From NCBI GenBank assembly GCA_903925075.1, contig CAIYDQ010000217.1:1-48521 (forward strand): a DNA stretch of 48,521 bases, in the 5' to 3' direction. Of the stretch, positions 1-9,042 are shown piece after piece. Every line of letters starts with the position of its first letter. Positions within the stretch are counted from its first letter, which is position 1. Below the pieces are notes generated by a model. That model was not told the DNA's origin, ran no database searches, and saw nothing but the letters and a program-made list of their open reading frames with translations. The position numbers and the translations under genes were made by a program. This DNA comes from an uncultured Geobacter sp. (GTDB lineage Bacteria > Desulfobacterota > Desulfuromonadia > Geobacterales > Geobacteraceae).

Positions 1-477
1 GATTTTTGTAAATCCAAAGGGCTCAACTGCCTTCTGGTCGACAATACAATAGATTGGCTGAGCAACAACAAAAAAAATTATGAGTTGATAACATTGCTAG
101 ATGTACTTGAGCATGTAGATAAAAACCAAACAATTGCTTTTTTAAAAGCAATACACGGTTCACTAAAAGACAATGGGTTGCTCATCGTTCAGGTGCCTAA
201 TTTGCAAGCTCCGGATGGCCAATTGCACCGATACAACGATATTACGCATCAAGTGGGATTTATCGAACATAGCTTGCAGCAGGTTCTGATTTCCGCCGGT
301 TATAAAAAAATTCAATTTGCAGGTTTGGAACAATACGTCGATTCAAAATATGTGCGGGCGGTTAAATGCAGCTTGAGATATTTATTCTGGAAGTACACTA
401 AATTGACCAGATATATTAACGGGAATATAAATCCCGATGTGTTAAATCCAATACTGGTTGCCACCGCTTATAAATAA
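1..477 (+). CDS. SAM-dependent methyltransferase (5' truncated by window edge)
   Basis: The open frame runs from base 1 with no start, so the N-terminus lies outside the window. The visible 158 residues contain LLDVLEHV and then NGLLIVQVPN, the motif II/III region of class I SAM-dependent methyltransferases (Methyltransf_11/23 type). The SAM-binding glycine loop should lie upstream. The TTG at 85 falls inside the conserved LITLLDVLEH stretch and is not a real start. It sits head to tail with another methyltransferase and glycosyltransferases, so it probably methylates a sugar or nucleotide-sugar in surface polysaccharide synthesis. The substrate cannot be told. The DNA is clearly more AT-rich than the later part of the window. 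Confidence 0.8.
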   Translation, partial: DFCKSKGLNCLLVDNTIDWLSNNKKNYELITLLDVLEHVDKNQTIAFLKAIHGSLKDNGLLIVQVPNLQAPDGQLHRYNDITHQVGFIEHSLQQVLISAGYKKIQFAGLEQYVDSKYVRAVKCSLRYLFWKYTKLTRYINGNINPDVLNPILVATAYK

Positions 478-486
478 TGCATACGG

Positions 487-1146
487 GTGTCTAACATGCG
501 AAAAAAGCTGATTCGTATTATGAGGCCGCTGGTCCGAAAACTTATCGGGGATCCGCCCGCTAGATTGGAGGAAATGCAGGATGGACCTGCTCTTTTCCAT
601 ACGTATCGTGCCTTGTTGGCCACCGGCCATCAAAGAGTACCCGGGGGATGGGTTTATGACAACGAATTCTACCCGGACTACTTGACTGTGGGCGGCAATA
701 CGTTCGCAATCAGGAAAACGGCCCTTAGGTACTGTAATGGAAAAGGCATCGATATTGGAGCATCGTATTGGCCTTTGCCTGGAAGTCTTCCAATCGACAC
801 CGAAACAGGACCTGGAACCGCCGTCAAGATCGAGGATATTCCTATAAATTCGCAGGACTATGTATTTTCGTCTCATTGTCTCGAACATATTGAAAAATGG
901 AATGAGTCGCTTGATATATGGATCAGCAAATTGAAAAATGATGGCACTATTTTTTTGTATCTGCCCCATCCTACCTGTAAATTATGGCATGTATCGAATC
1001 CACTCATGTCTAAAATTCATGCTTGGGCGCCTACTCCAGAAAACATCATGGACGCTTTGCTGAAAAGGGGATTGACTATTATCGACAGCGATAACGGCCC
1101 TGATCACTTCTACAGCTTTTTTATTTGCGCAAGGAAACATTTATGA
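487..1146 (+). CDS. class I SAM-dependent methyltransferase
   Basis: 219 residues from the GTG at 487; an ATG three codons in (496) is an equally good start. GIDIGAS (about residue 92) is the SAM-binding motif I, SSHCLEHIEKW the post-motif region and NDGTIFLYLPHP the motif III strand. The basic N-terminus (MRKKLIRIMRPLVRKL) could associate with membranes. The stop overlaps the next start (ATGA at 1143), so the two genes are translationally coupled. A role in methylating a glycan precursor is inferred from the neighbours. AT-rich like the flanking genes. Confidence 0.8.
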   Translation: MSNMRKKLIRIMRPLVRKLIGDPPARLEEMQDGPALFHTYRALLATGHQRVPGGWVYDNEFYPDYLTVGGNTFAIRKTALRYCNGKGIDIGASYWPLPGSLPIDTETGPGTAVKIEDIPINSQDYVFSSHCLEHIEKWNESLDIWISKLKNDGTIFLYLPHPTCKLWHVSNPLMSKIHAWAPTPENIMDALLKRGLTIIDSDNGPDHFYSFFICARKHL

Positions 1147-2129
1147 ACTGGCGCAATCTGCTGCATCCAAAGAAAACGCTTCATGCTCTTCGCATTGAAT
1201 TTCATGCCTTACAAATACTTTTGAAGAACGGATATCCCGATGTCATGTTGCAGTTTTTAGGCGGAATCGGAGATGAACTGCTGCTCTCGTGCGTTGCCCG
1301 AGAGTTAAAGAAAAAAAAGCCGTCGATAAAAACATGGCAGGTTTCATCGGCAGCGTATCTTCTGAGAAATAATCCGGACTATTCCGGCGTTTTCGATATG
1401 GGCCATTGGCAATTACGTTACTCAAATTTGTTGAACAGTCAGCGGAAAAAACTTAAATATTCGGAACAGCTAATTGCCGGGGAGTTTGAAGCGCCTCCCG
1501 CCGAACATATCCTTGCTTGTCTTTGTCGGGCAGCAGGCATTGTCGGCGAGATAGAAATCCGCACATATTATCACCAAACTGATGGAGAAAAATTCTCGGG
1601 AAAACTTGCACCAAGACAAATTTGCGTCCAGAGCGTCGGCGAGCATACCCATGAGACTTGGATGGGTAATAAGGTTTGGTTTCATGAACGATTCCAGGAA
1701 GTAGCCGATATTCTGAGGGGCTTGCACAAGGATCTTGTTATCATTCAGATAGGGGTTGAAAAGGATATGCCCCTTAAAGGAGTTCTCGATCTGCGCGGCA
1801 AGACTTCACTTCGTCAAACTGCTTCGGTTTTAAGTCAGTCCGAATGTTTTGTTGGCACCCAAGGTTTTTTGACGCATTTGGCCCGGGCGGTTGAGTGCCG
1901 AAGCGTTATCATTTACGGCGGCCGCGAGCATTCATGGCAGTCAGGTTATATCTGCAATCAAAACTTGGACACTTTTTTAGAATGCGCTCCCTGTTGGCAT
2001 TGGAACGAATGCTCTTTTGATAAACAGTGCATGAAATCAATAACATCAGCGGATGTTGTTTGTGCTGTTGAAACTGTTCTCGATAAAATAGGAGTTCCTT
2101 TGGAAACTCAAACGTTAAATCTTAATTGA
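1143..2129 (+). CDS. glycosyltransferase family 9 (heptosyltransferase-like)
   Basis: 328 residues. The ATG at 1143 overlaps the upstream stop and is preferred to an in-frame start at 1125 inside the previous gene. The C-terminal half has the GT9 pattern: LDLRGKTSLRQTASVLSQ, CFVGTQGFLTHLARAVECRS, then IIYGG, resembling the ADP-heptose:LPS heptosyltransferase nucleotide-sugar site (G-T/S-x-G/P...H-L-A...). A Cys-containing tail (CAPCWHWNECSFDKQC, near residue 285) follows the common ECAPC...C form of this family. It probably transfers a sugar during polysaccharide or LPS assembly at the cytoplasmic face. Donor and acceptor are unknown. Confidence 0.75.
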   Translation: MNWRNLLHPKKTLHALRIEFHALQILLKNGYPDVMLQFLGGIGDELLLSCVARELKKKKPSIKTWQVSSAAYLLRNNPDYSGVFDMGHWQLRYSNLLNSQRKKLKYSEQLIAGEFEAPPAEHILACLCRAAGIVGEIEIRTYYHQTDGEKFSGKLAPRQICVQSVGEHTHETWMGNKVWFHERFQEVADILRGLHKDLVIIQIGVEKDMPLKGVLDLRGKTSLRQTASVLSQSECFVGTQGFLTHLARAVECRSVIIYGGREHSWQSGYICNQNLDTFLECAPCWHWNECSFDKQCMKSITSADVVCAVETVLDKIGVPLETQTLNLN

Positions 2130-2164
2130 ATTATGGTGCCCTCAAACAGTAATACGCGCGTCAA

Positions 2165-3490
2165 ATGAAAATTATTGTTATTGGACATGGCAATTTATTC
2201 GATAATTACGGAGGCGGACAGGTTTACGTCATAAATCTGATTGCAGGAATGATTGGCAAAGGACATGACGTTGTATATCAATCAATCGCGTTTTCAAATT
2301 GCGATTTTTCGCATCTGCGCAAAAAGACGGTGAATGGAATTGTTACGCGTCTACTTGTGCTGCCCGATTTATGGTCCGGTGTAGACTCAGACCAGTACGA
2401 AATGGCCGTAAGGGCTTTGGCCTCAAGCTATCAAGACAATTCGACGGATATCGTTCACGCTCACGCCTGGAAAGATCTTGCCTGCCTGGCGGCGGACAGA
2501 GCGGGAATGCCGTGTGTGGTTACTGCGCATCATGGTGGAATCGTCTGCCCTGCCGGTGCTTTACTCAACCATAAAGACGAGATTTGCTCGGTGCCTGCCG
2601 GCCAAAACACCTGTCTGTCATGCTGCGTCCGGTCTGTTCGAGGAGGCAAACTCTGGTTGCCACTGTTGCGGTTCTTTCCTCTTGGCGTTCAATTTAGAAT
2701 TGGTCGCTGGTTAAGAGAACGGAGGTTTATATATTTTGCGACTGCTCTGGGCACCTTGTCTTTGTCTACTCGCGATAAACTTGCCTCTATCGAGATTCTT
2801 GGCAAATATGCCTCGCTGTTGATCGCACCGTCGCAGGCCATACGTGACGCGCTGGTACGTAACGGCATCTCAGCAAGCAAGGTAGTCGTTGTGCCGCATG
2901 GCATACCCTTGCCGCAGCGACGTCCACTGCGCGCAAATCTGCATAAAAGTCCGGTGCGTTTTCTGTTTATCGGCCGTAATAGCTACGTCAAGGGTGTGCA
3001 TGTCATGCTTGAGGCGTTCTCAACTCTGCCAAACGAAACGTATGAACTGCGAATAGTCGGCGGTGCTGCCACCAAGTCGGAACAACGCTACCTGGCAAGG
3101 CTGCGGAGAAAATATGCTTCCGTCAATGCAGTCTGGCTCGGTTCCAAATCGCATGAGGGGGTGCCTCGACATATAGCGGCATGCGATGTGATTGTACATC
3201 CAACCATCTGCCTAGAAGTCTTTGGATTGACGATTGCCGAAGCGCTGGCCGTCGGCCGTCCGGTTATCGCTTCGCGGTGCGGAGGTGCGGAAGCTCAAAT
3301 ACGCGACGGGGATAACGGGATGCTGGTGCCGCCCAACGATGCGATAGCCTTGCGTCGGGCAGTCCAGTCTGTAATAGACGACCCGGAGTGCATTCAAACT
3401 ATGGCTACGCAAACCAATGGTGTAGTGCCGATTGAACGGCATGTCGGAGCGCTTGAAACAATTTATGCCGAAGCGTTGAAGAAGCGTTAG
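2165..3490 (+). CDS. glycosyltransferase family 4
   Basis: 441 residues, GT-B fold. The N-terminus (IIVIGHGNLFDNYGGGQVYV) carries the glycine-rich loop of the acceptor domain. The C-terminal donor domain begins near residue 265 (VRFLFIGRNSYVKGVHVML) and contains EVFGLTIAE, the family E-x7-E motif, then ALAVGRPVIAS. A Cys-rich insert (CLSCC, near residue 155) resembles the zinc-knuckle-like insert of some GT4 enzymes. The gene starts 35 bp after the GT9 gene. Base composition changes along it, AT-rich at the 5' end and closer to genome average at the 3' end, a hint of a recombination boundary. Sugar specificity is not inferable. Confidence 0.85.
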   Translation: MKIIVIGHGNLFDNYGGGQVYVINLIAGMIGKGHDVVYQSIAFSNCDFSHLRKKTVNGIVTRLLVLPDLWSGVDSDQYEMAVRALASSYQDNSTDIVHAHAWKDLACLAADRAGMPCVVTAHHGGIVCPAGALLNHKDEICSVPAGQNTCLSCCVRSVRGGKLWLPLLRFFPLGVQFRIGRWLRERRFIYFATALGTLSLSTRDKLASIEILGKYASLLIAPSQAIRDALVRNGISASKVVVVPHGIPLPQRRPLRANLHKSPVRFLFIGRNSYVKGVHVMLEAFSTLPNETYELRIVGGAATKSEQRYLARLRRKYASVNAVWLGSKSHEGVPRHIAACDVIVHPTICLEVFGLTIAEALAVGRPVIASRCGGAEAQIRDGDNGMLVPPNDAIALRRAVQSVIDDPECIQTMATQTNGVVPIERHVGALETIYAEALKKR

Positions 3491-3685
3491 GCGGCTCACG
3501 GTAATAAGCTCCCAGCCTCCTAGCAGCTATTGCGTGTTCCGATCCTGACGCGAAATCCGCCTGTGGTTTTTTGCCGATGCAGGGAGACAGCGACCGTAAT
3601 TGGAAAATGGGACATCCCGATCAATCCGACCGCCTTATAGTGTCGTTTTTACATCCGGAAATCGCTTAAAGAGAGGGCAGGTTAA
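3491..3685. other. intergenic gap in glycan cluster
   Basis: About 195 bp without a coding frame that looks real. No clear terminator or tRNA is visible. GAGAGGG at 3671-3677 is a plausible ribosome binding site for the TTG-started gene downstream, so the gap may hold an internal promoter, but no convincing -35/-10 pair was identified. Confidence 0.4.
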
Positions 3686-4789
3686 TTGAAAAATCGAATC
3701 GTCATAGACGCATCTCCGCTGCTGTACTCCGAGTGCGGCATCGGCAGAATGACCCGCAGCATGATTTCAGAGCTGATTCGCATCGAATCGTCGTTCCAAT
3801 ACCACATATTCGGAAGGAGACTTCAAGGACAAAAGCTCAGCAATCTCTTTCCGGAACTTCCGACGACTCAGCTCCATTTGCCTCGCTCATTCGAAAAGGT
3901 CATAGGATCTTTTCGTCTCATTGAAGGGCTCTGCCGTGGCGACCTTTACCACGCCACCGACTTTTACATGCCCCTTGGCAATCCAGCGAGGTGCATAGCG
4001 ACAATTCACGACATCATATTCTTGACTCAACCCGAACATATGGCGGACCACGTCAGACTGGCGGAGTGGGCGCCGGGCTTTGCCCGGAAATGCCGCAGAA
4101 TAATCGCGGACTCGAAGTTTTCGAAGCAAGAAATTGTCAGGGTGCTCGACATTGCACCTGACAAGATAGATGTGATCCATTGCGGCGTCGACAACAAGGT
4201 TTTTTTCCCGGAATCCGATTCCGAAGATATTCGTTGCCAGACGTCACCTCTTGCCGGAACCGACGAACCTTTTTTCCTGGCGGTTTCGTGCTCAACGGGG
4301 AGGAAAAATACTCCGCTGCTCTTGGAGGCTTTTTCCGAATTTTTACGAAACAATCCGCGGCATGACCTTGTGCTTGTTTGGAATCCGCCCGATGAAGTTA
4401 GAGCAAAGGTCGCGGCTGGCAAAAATTCCGAAAGGATACATTTTACTGGTAGGGTTGATGATAAGAGTCTGCGGTATCTCTACAACGCGGCTACAGCTGT
4501 TTTGTATCCTTCTTTGTGCGAAGGGTTCGGTTTGCCGGTTGCTGAGGCTATGAGTTGCGGCACCCCCGTTGTCGCATCCAACAACTCTTCTATCCCCGAA
4601 GTTGGCGGAGACGCTGCAATCTATATCGACCCTACTGATAAGTCCTGTATCGTTCGAGCGTTGGAGCTCTTTGAAAACAACCCGCGGCTTTCCGCAGAAC
4701 TTCACGATAGGTGCATTGCACAGGCAGCCAAATTCACTTGGGAACGTTGTGCCCGTGAGACGCTTGCCGCATACCAGCGATGTCTGTAA
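3686..4789 (+). CDS. glycosyltransferase family 4 (mannosyltransferase-like)
   Basis: 367 residues from a TTG start placed 8 bp after GAGAGGG. IDASPLLYSECGIGRMTRSM is the typical N-terminus of the GT4 subgroup that includes WbaZ/MtfB-like mannosyltransferases (DAR/S-x(n)-GIGRY). YHATDFYMPL and ATIHDIIFL follow. The donor site shows FLAVSCSTGRKN, then CEGFGLPVAEAMSCGTPVVAS with the E-x7-E motif. It should build a polysaccharide repeat unit on a lipid carrier in the cytoplasm. The mannosyl assignment is only by resemblance. Confidence 0.85.
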   Translation: MKNRIVIDASPLLYSECGIGRMTRSMISELIRIESSFQYHIFGRRLQGQKLSNLFPELPTTQLHLPRSFEKVIGSFRLIEGLCRGDLYHATDFYMPLGNPARCIATIHDIIFLTQPEHMADHVRLAEWAPGFARKCRRIIADSKFSKQEIVRVLDIAPDKIDVIHCGVDNKVFFPESDSEDIRCQTSPLAGTDEPFFLAVSCSTGRKNTPLLLEAFSEFLRNNPRHDLVLVWNPPDEVRAKVAAGKNSERIHFTGRVDDKSLRYLYNAATAVLYPSLCEGFGLPVAEAMSCGTPVVASNNSSIPEVGGDAAIYIDPTDKSCIVRALELFENNPRLSAELHDRCIAQAAKFTWERCARETLAAYQRCL

Positions 4790-4808
4790 ATATGAGCATT
4801 TTTCTCCA

Positions 4809-6011
4809 ATGAACACGGAAATTAAAGGAAAAGTCGTCATAGCCATTCCGGTTCTCCTCGTCGGAGGCACGGAGATGCAGACCATCAATCTTGTGCGAAC
4901 TTTGGTCGACGGTGGCTACCAAGTTATGGTCTGCTGCTACTACGATCATGCCGCCTGCATGGTTGCAGCCATGGAAGTCGCCGGGGGATGCGTGGTCCTT
5001 ATGGGCCTGGCAAGGTCGGATGGTCTTTGGCATCTGTTCGGAAAGCTGAAGCGGTTTTTTCGTGATGAACGACCCGACATCGTGCATGTCCAATACATCG
5101 CGCCAGGTCTTATCCCGATACTGGCCGCTCGTCTGGCCCGAGTGGCAACCGTATTTGCCACCGTGCATCAGCCGGGGCGTACTTACGGATGTAAGGCAAA
5201 ACTGCTGCTACGCGGTGCAACGCAACTTTGCGCAGCATTTTTTTGTATTTCTCATTCCGTGGAAAAATCCTGGTTCGGCTCGAGCGCTCAGTTTAACCCG
5301 CAACATGTCTCCAGCCGAAAGCATTGGACCATCTACAACGCCGTGGATGGCAAGCGCATTTTCAGAAAAGTTGCTGAAACCGACCGTACGGCGTTGCGCG
5401 CTAACCTGGACTTGTGGGCACGACCGGTGCTTGGGATTGTAGGGCGACTGCGCTGGGAGAAGGGGCAGAGCGTACTACTGGATGCTATGGCAACAGTATT
5501 GGAGAAAATTCCTTCTGCCTTGCTGCTAGTGGTTGGGGATGGCCCAGACAGGGAAGACTTGCATCGCCAGACAATGCAATTGGGTATTATGGGCAGCCTG
5601 CGCTGGCTTGGACAACAGAACAGTGACAATGTTTTTCAACTTTATAGCATCATGGATGTGCTTGTGGTGCCGTCGATCTTCGAAGGATTCGGGCTGGTCG
5701 CTGCCGAGGCGATGGCTGCCGGGTTGCCTGTTGTTGGCACGGCGGTTGATGGTTTGGCGGAAGTCATTGTCGACAATGAGACAGGTAGGCTGGTACCCGC
5801 CCAAGACTCGGCAGCTCTAGTCGACGCTCTGGTTTCGCTTCTTTCCTCACCCGCAACGGCGACCGAAATGGGGCGTAAGGGACAACAGCGTGTGGCGGAG
5901 CTCTTTTCTCTGCAAATATTTTCAGAGTCTACCCTGGCAGCGTATGCCGCCTTCCATCCGTCGACCAAAGACGTTAAAGGCGCCTATAAACCGGATTCGC
6001 TAAGTATTTGA
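4809..6011 (+). CDS. glycosyltransferase family 4
   Basis: 400 residues from the ATG at 4809. The frame stays open back to 4569, but that part overlaps the previous gene and does not look like protein. VVIAIPVLLVGGTEMQTINL is the GT4 N-terminal glycine loop, and HVQYIAPGLIPILAARLA and VATVHQPG are typical acceptor-domain strands. The donor domain has LGIVGRLRWEKGQSVLLDAM and FEGFGLVAAEAMAAGLPVVG (E-x7-E). It lies 19 bp after the previous GT4 gene, in the same presumed operon. Specificity unknown. Confidence 0.85.
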   Translation: MNTEIKGKVVIAIPVLLVGGTEMQTINLVRTLVDGGYQVMVCCYYDHAACMVAAMEVAGGCVVLMGLARSDGLWHLFGKLKRFFRDERPDIVHVQYIAPGLIPILAARLARVATVFATVHQPGRTYGCKAKLLLRGATQLCAAFFCISHSVEKSWFGSSAQFNPQHVSSRKHWTIYNAVDGKRIFRKVAETDRTALRANLDLWARPVLGIVGRLRWEKGQSVLLDAMATVLEKIPSALLLVVGDGPDREDLHRQTMQLGIMGSLRWLGQQNSDNVFQLYSIMDVLVVPSIFEGFGLVAAEAMAAGLPVVGTAVDGLAEVIVDNETGRLVPAQDSAALVDALVSLLSSPATATEMGRKGQQRVAELFSLQIFSESTLAAYAAFHPSTKDVKGAYKPDSLSI

Positions 6012-6060
6012 GAGACTGAAAAGCCAAACCGCCGCTCGATGGAGCCGCCGAGGAACGCCG

Positions 6061-7407
6061 ATGCCTGCTAACGTTAACAGCGTGACTTCTTATGATTTGC
6101 CTGAACCTGGATGTCCGATCGATATTACTGCCGAACTATTCCCCGAAAGTGCCGCTACCCTCGTGCAGAAAGGCTTGTTGGCTGACCTTAAGCGGATGCC
6201 GCTGATCATCCGACTGGTGCTGTTTTTCATGGTCGTCATTTTTTGCTGGAATCAACCGCTGCTTGGCGTCAACGCCTCGGGGCTGGCGTGGGTGATATCG
6301 CTCGCTGTTTCGCTGCTGGTTTTGTCTCGCAATATGAGTCGGGTCACTTTCCCCTATTTCATCTGGCTCCCTTGGGTTCTGTTGCTGTTCACCTATCTGG
6401 CTATGGTCGATTCATCTCTGCTCGATCTGCGGGTGATCCCTCTGCAACGCACCTTTCAGCTTTTGAGCCCTCTGGCGGTCGGCATGGCCGTCTCCACCTG
6501 GCGCCCGACTGCCGTCGATCTGCAGGCTTTTCTTGAAACGTGCCGGCGAATGGCTTATCTGCTGCTACTGATAGTGCTCTTCAAAACCGGCGTGCTGCTG
6601 ACCGGGGTGCTTCCCATGACAACCGGTCTGGCCTCGGAGGCTATTACCGTGACTCTGCTGTGCACCCTGCTTGCGGCAAGCCATCTTATCACCGGATCGA
6701 AAAAAGATCTGATCCTCTGGGCCTTGATGGCCTGTATTCCCATTGTCGCGGTGACCCGCACGGCGATAGTTGCCTCGCTGCTTACCCTTCCTCTCACCTT
6801 TGCTCCGCTTCCGCTGATGCGGCGCATCGTGGCTCTTGTGTTGATTGCCTTGGCAGGGGTCGCTGTTTTCAACACCGAACGGGTGCAAAAGAAGATGTTC
6901 TTCTCCGGCAAGGGCACGCTTGGGGACATCAATAACAGCAATGACGACTTTGCTACCTCCGGTCGCAAAAGCATGTGGGAAAAGTTGCGTTCGGCTGCGG
7001 AAGATGAACCGTGGACCGGCCACGGCACCGGCGCGGGGGAGACATTCACTTACAAGATAACCGGCAAAACCGGCTATCCACACAACGACTGGTTGCTGAC
7101 CATGTACGACTACGGCCAGTTTGGGGTGATCACCTTTTCTCTTTGCTGTCTGCTGATGGTTGGCGATGTCCTGTCAAAACTGCGGCGACGGCCCGAGGGC
7201 GCCACCAGAGTATTGCTGCTAACCGGGGCTGCTGCCTATATCCCGTTTGCCATCATGATGTCCACCGACAACGTCATGGTCTACGTCTCATACTTCGGCA
7301 ATCTGCAATACTCCATACTGGGGTTGGCGTACGGCGCCTTGCTGGCGCGGAGTCAAGAGAACAACCTTCAGTCTGTTCGGTCAAACAGGCTCCTTTCCCC
7401 TCAATGA
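6061..7407 (+). CDS. O-antigen ligase / Wzy-like polymerase family membrane protein
   Basis: 448 residues with about ten hydrophobic segments after a polar N-terminus of roughly 45 residues. Near residue 320 the periplasmic loop reads GHGTGAGETF followed by GYPHNDWLLTMYDYGQFG, the Wzy_C/O-antigen ligase pattern (GxGxG ... HNxxLxxxxxxGxxG) in which the His is catalytic. Such proteins join or polymerise undecaprenyl-linked glycans at the periplasmic face. Sequence alone cannot separate ligase from polymerase. GAGGAA at about 6049 supports the ATG at 6061, and the stop overlaps the next start (ATGA). Confidence 0.8.
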   Translation: MPANVNSVTSYDLPEPGCPIDITAELFPESAATLVQKGLLADLKRMPLIIRLVLFFMVVIFCWNQPLLGVNASGLAWVISLAVSLLVLSRNMSRVTFPYFIWLPWVLLLFTYLAMVDSSLLDLRVIPLQRTFQLLSPLAVGMAVSTWRPTAVDLQAFLETCRRMAYLLLLIVLFKTGVLLTGVLPMTTGLASEAITVTLLCTLLAASHLITGSKKDLILWALMACIPIVAVTRTAIVASLLTLPLTFAPLPLMRRIVALVLIALAGVAVFNTERVQKKMFFSGKGTLGDINNSNDDFATSGRKSMWEKLRSAAEDEPWTGHGTGAGETFTYKITGKTGYPHNDWLLTMYDYGQFGVITFSLCCLLMVGDVLSKLRRRPEGATRVLLLTGAAAYIPFAIMMSTDNVMVYVSYFGNLQYSILGLAYGALLARSQENNLQSVRSNRLLSPQ

Positions 7408-8405
7408 ACGCACACACGCCTTCATACCCGGCCGTATCTATCGTCATGCCGCTCTACAATAAAGAGAGGGAAGTGGGGCGTGCCGTCCGGTCGGTCCTCG
7501 ATCAGACGTTCGCCGATTACGAATTGGTCGTGGTGGACGACGGCTCCACCGACAACGGTCCCCAGGTCGTGGCCGGCTGCGATGACCCGCGGGTGCGCAT
7601 GATCCGGCAGGAGAATGCCGGAGTTTCCGCAGCCCGCAACCGAGGCATCGATCTGGCGCGCGCCGATCTGGTCGCGTTTCTGGATGCGGATGATGAATGG
7701 CTGCCGGAATTCCTTGAGACCATCGCCAGACTCCGGGCGAAATTCCTGACATGCAGAGTTTTCGCTACCTCATATTTCATGCGTGAGAATAACAGCAGAC
7801 CTCTTCCAGCGATGGTAAAAGGCCTAACCGCAGTTCCTTGGGAGGGGGTGCTGGAGGATTATTTTACGCTGGCTTCCCACTCCGATCCACCGCTTTGTTC
7901 CTCTGCTGTCGCAGTGGATAAAAGTGCTCTTTCCGCAATTGGCGGTTTCCCCGCGGGTATTAGATCTGGCGAGGACCTGCTCACTTGGGCCCGGTTGGCG
8001 GTCAAGTTCCCCATTGCCTATTCCAGATATCAAGGGGCGGTGTTCTGGATGCCCCAAGATGTCGCCTCCAGGCCTGGACGTTTTGTTGGCAACGAAGAGG
8101 ATATGGTCGGCAGAGAACTCGCCTTATTGCTTGCCTCCGCCTCGCCTTCACACAGACATGGCTTGCAGAAGTACATCGGGCGCTGGCACGAAATGCGTGC
8201 TGTGATCGCCCTGCAGCGTAACCAGCGTCGTGACTGCCTCCGTGAACTATCGAATATTTTTGGAAGTTCGCGTCTTACTGGCAAGCATGCTTTTATTGCC
8301 CTACTTGTCTGCCTGCCGGGAACCCTTCCCTGTAATGTTTATCATTGGCTCAAGGGTGTACGCAACACTCGCCTATCAGGAGGCATGACCAATGGAGCGC
8401 CATGA
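7404..8405 (+). CDS. glycosyltransferase family 2
   Basis: 333 residues from the ATG at 7404, which overlaps the stop of the membrane protein; the frame upstream to 7011 is a shadow. VSIVMPLYNKEREVGRAVRS and VVVDDGSTDNGP are the GT-A nucleotide-sugar motifs. NAGVSAARNRGIDLARADLV leads to FLDADDEW, the metal-binding D-x-D. The C-terminal third is less conserved and ends in a hydrophobic stretch (AFIALLVCLPGTLP). It is coupled by overlap to both neighbours, so it belongs to the glycan operon. Confidence 0.88.
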   Translation: MNAHTPSYPAVSIVMPLYNKEREVGRAVRSVLDQTFADYELVVVDDGSTDNGPQVVAGCDDPRVRMIRQENAGVSAARNRGIDLARADLVAFLDADDEWLPEFLETIARLRAKFLTCRVFATSYFMRENNSRPLPAMVKGLTAVPWEGVLEDYFTLASHSDPPLCSSAVAVDKSALSAIGGFPAGIRSGEDLLTWARLAVKFPIAYSRYQGAVFWMPQDVASRPGRFVGNEEDMVGRELALLLASASPSHRHGLQKYIGRWHEMRAVIALQRNQRRDCLRELSNIFGSSRLTGKHAFIALLVCLPGTLPCNVYHWLKGVRNTRLSGGMTNGAP

Positions 8406-9042
8406 CGTTTTTCGCAGTGACCGCATCCGGGTGACCGAACGGCTGATTTCTGCCTGCAACGCCTTGCAGGTGCTGGAGATCGGAGCCGGCGACTATTCCT
8501 TCGAATACCTGCAGCAGCCGGGACAGGCGAGCTGGACCAAGGTTGATTTTGCCTCGCCCTGTGATGTGGTCTGCGACCTGAACAGCGATACTCTGGTTCT
8601 CCCCTTCGGTGACGGCCGATTCGACTTGGTCATCTGTACTGAGGTGCTCGAACACCTGCTATGGCCGCAGCGCCTGCTGCAGGAGGCCCGCAGGGTCCTG
8701 TCCGGCCGAGGAGGTATTTTGATCAGCGTCCCCAACTGCGCCAGCCTTAGTTACCGCTTCGCTTGGCTGCTGGGCCGCATCCCCTCCTGTGCCGCTTCAG
8801 GCAACCTGCCTTGTGACCTGGGGAGTACCGCCTACCGCCGACCGGATGGTTCGACCATAGGAGGCCATGTGATAGATTTCACGCTGCCGCGCACACGCGA
8901 ACTGCTGCAATTCTCCGGCTTCCGGGCCGAGAAGGAGAAAGGATGCGGCATCATCTGGCATCGTCAGCTCCTTCCGGCCTGGCTAGTCCCAGTCAGCCTG
9001 TCGTCGAACATCATCTGCCTGGCTGGTAAATCTGATGACTAA
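8392..9042 (+). CDS. class I SAM-dependent methyltransferase
   Basis: 216 residues; the start overlaps the GT2 gene by 14 bp and the end overlaps the next gene by 8 bp. LEIGAGDYSFEYL is the SAM-binding loop, LPFGDGRFDLVICTEVLEHL the motif II region and GRGGILISVPN motif III (Methyltransf_11 type). It resembles sugar or glycan O-methyltransferases embedded in polysaccharide clusters. The substrate is unknown. Confidence 0.83.
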   Translation: MERHDVFRSDRIRVTERLISACNALQVLEIGAGDYSFEYLQQPGQASWTKVDFASPCDVVCDLNSDTLVLPFGDGRFDLVICTEVLEHLLWPQRLLQEARRVLSGRGGILISVPNCASLSYRFAWLLGRIPSCAASGNLPCDLGSTAYRRPDGSTIGGHVIDFTLPRTRELLQFSGFRAEKEKGCGIIWHRQLLPAWLVPVSLSSNIICLAGKSDD

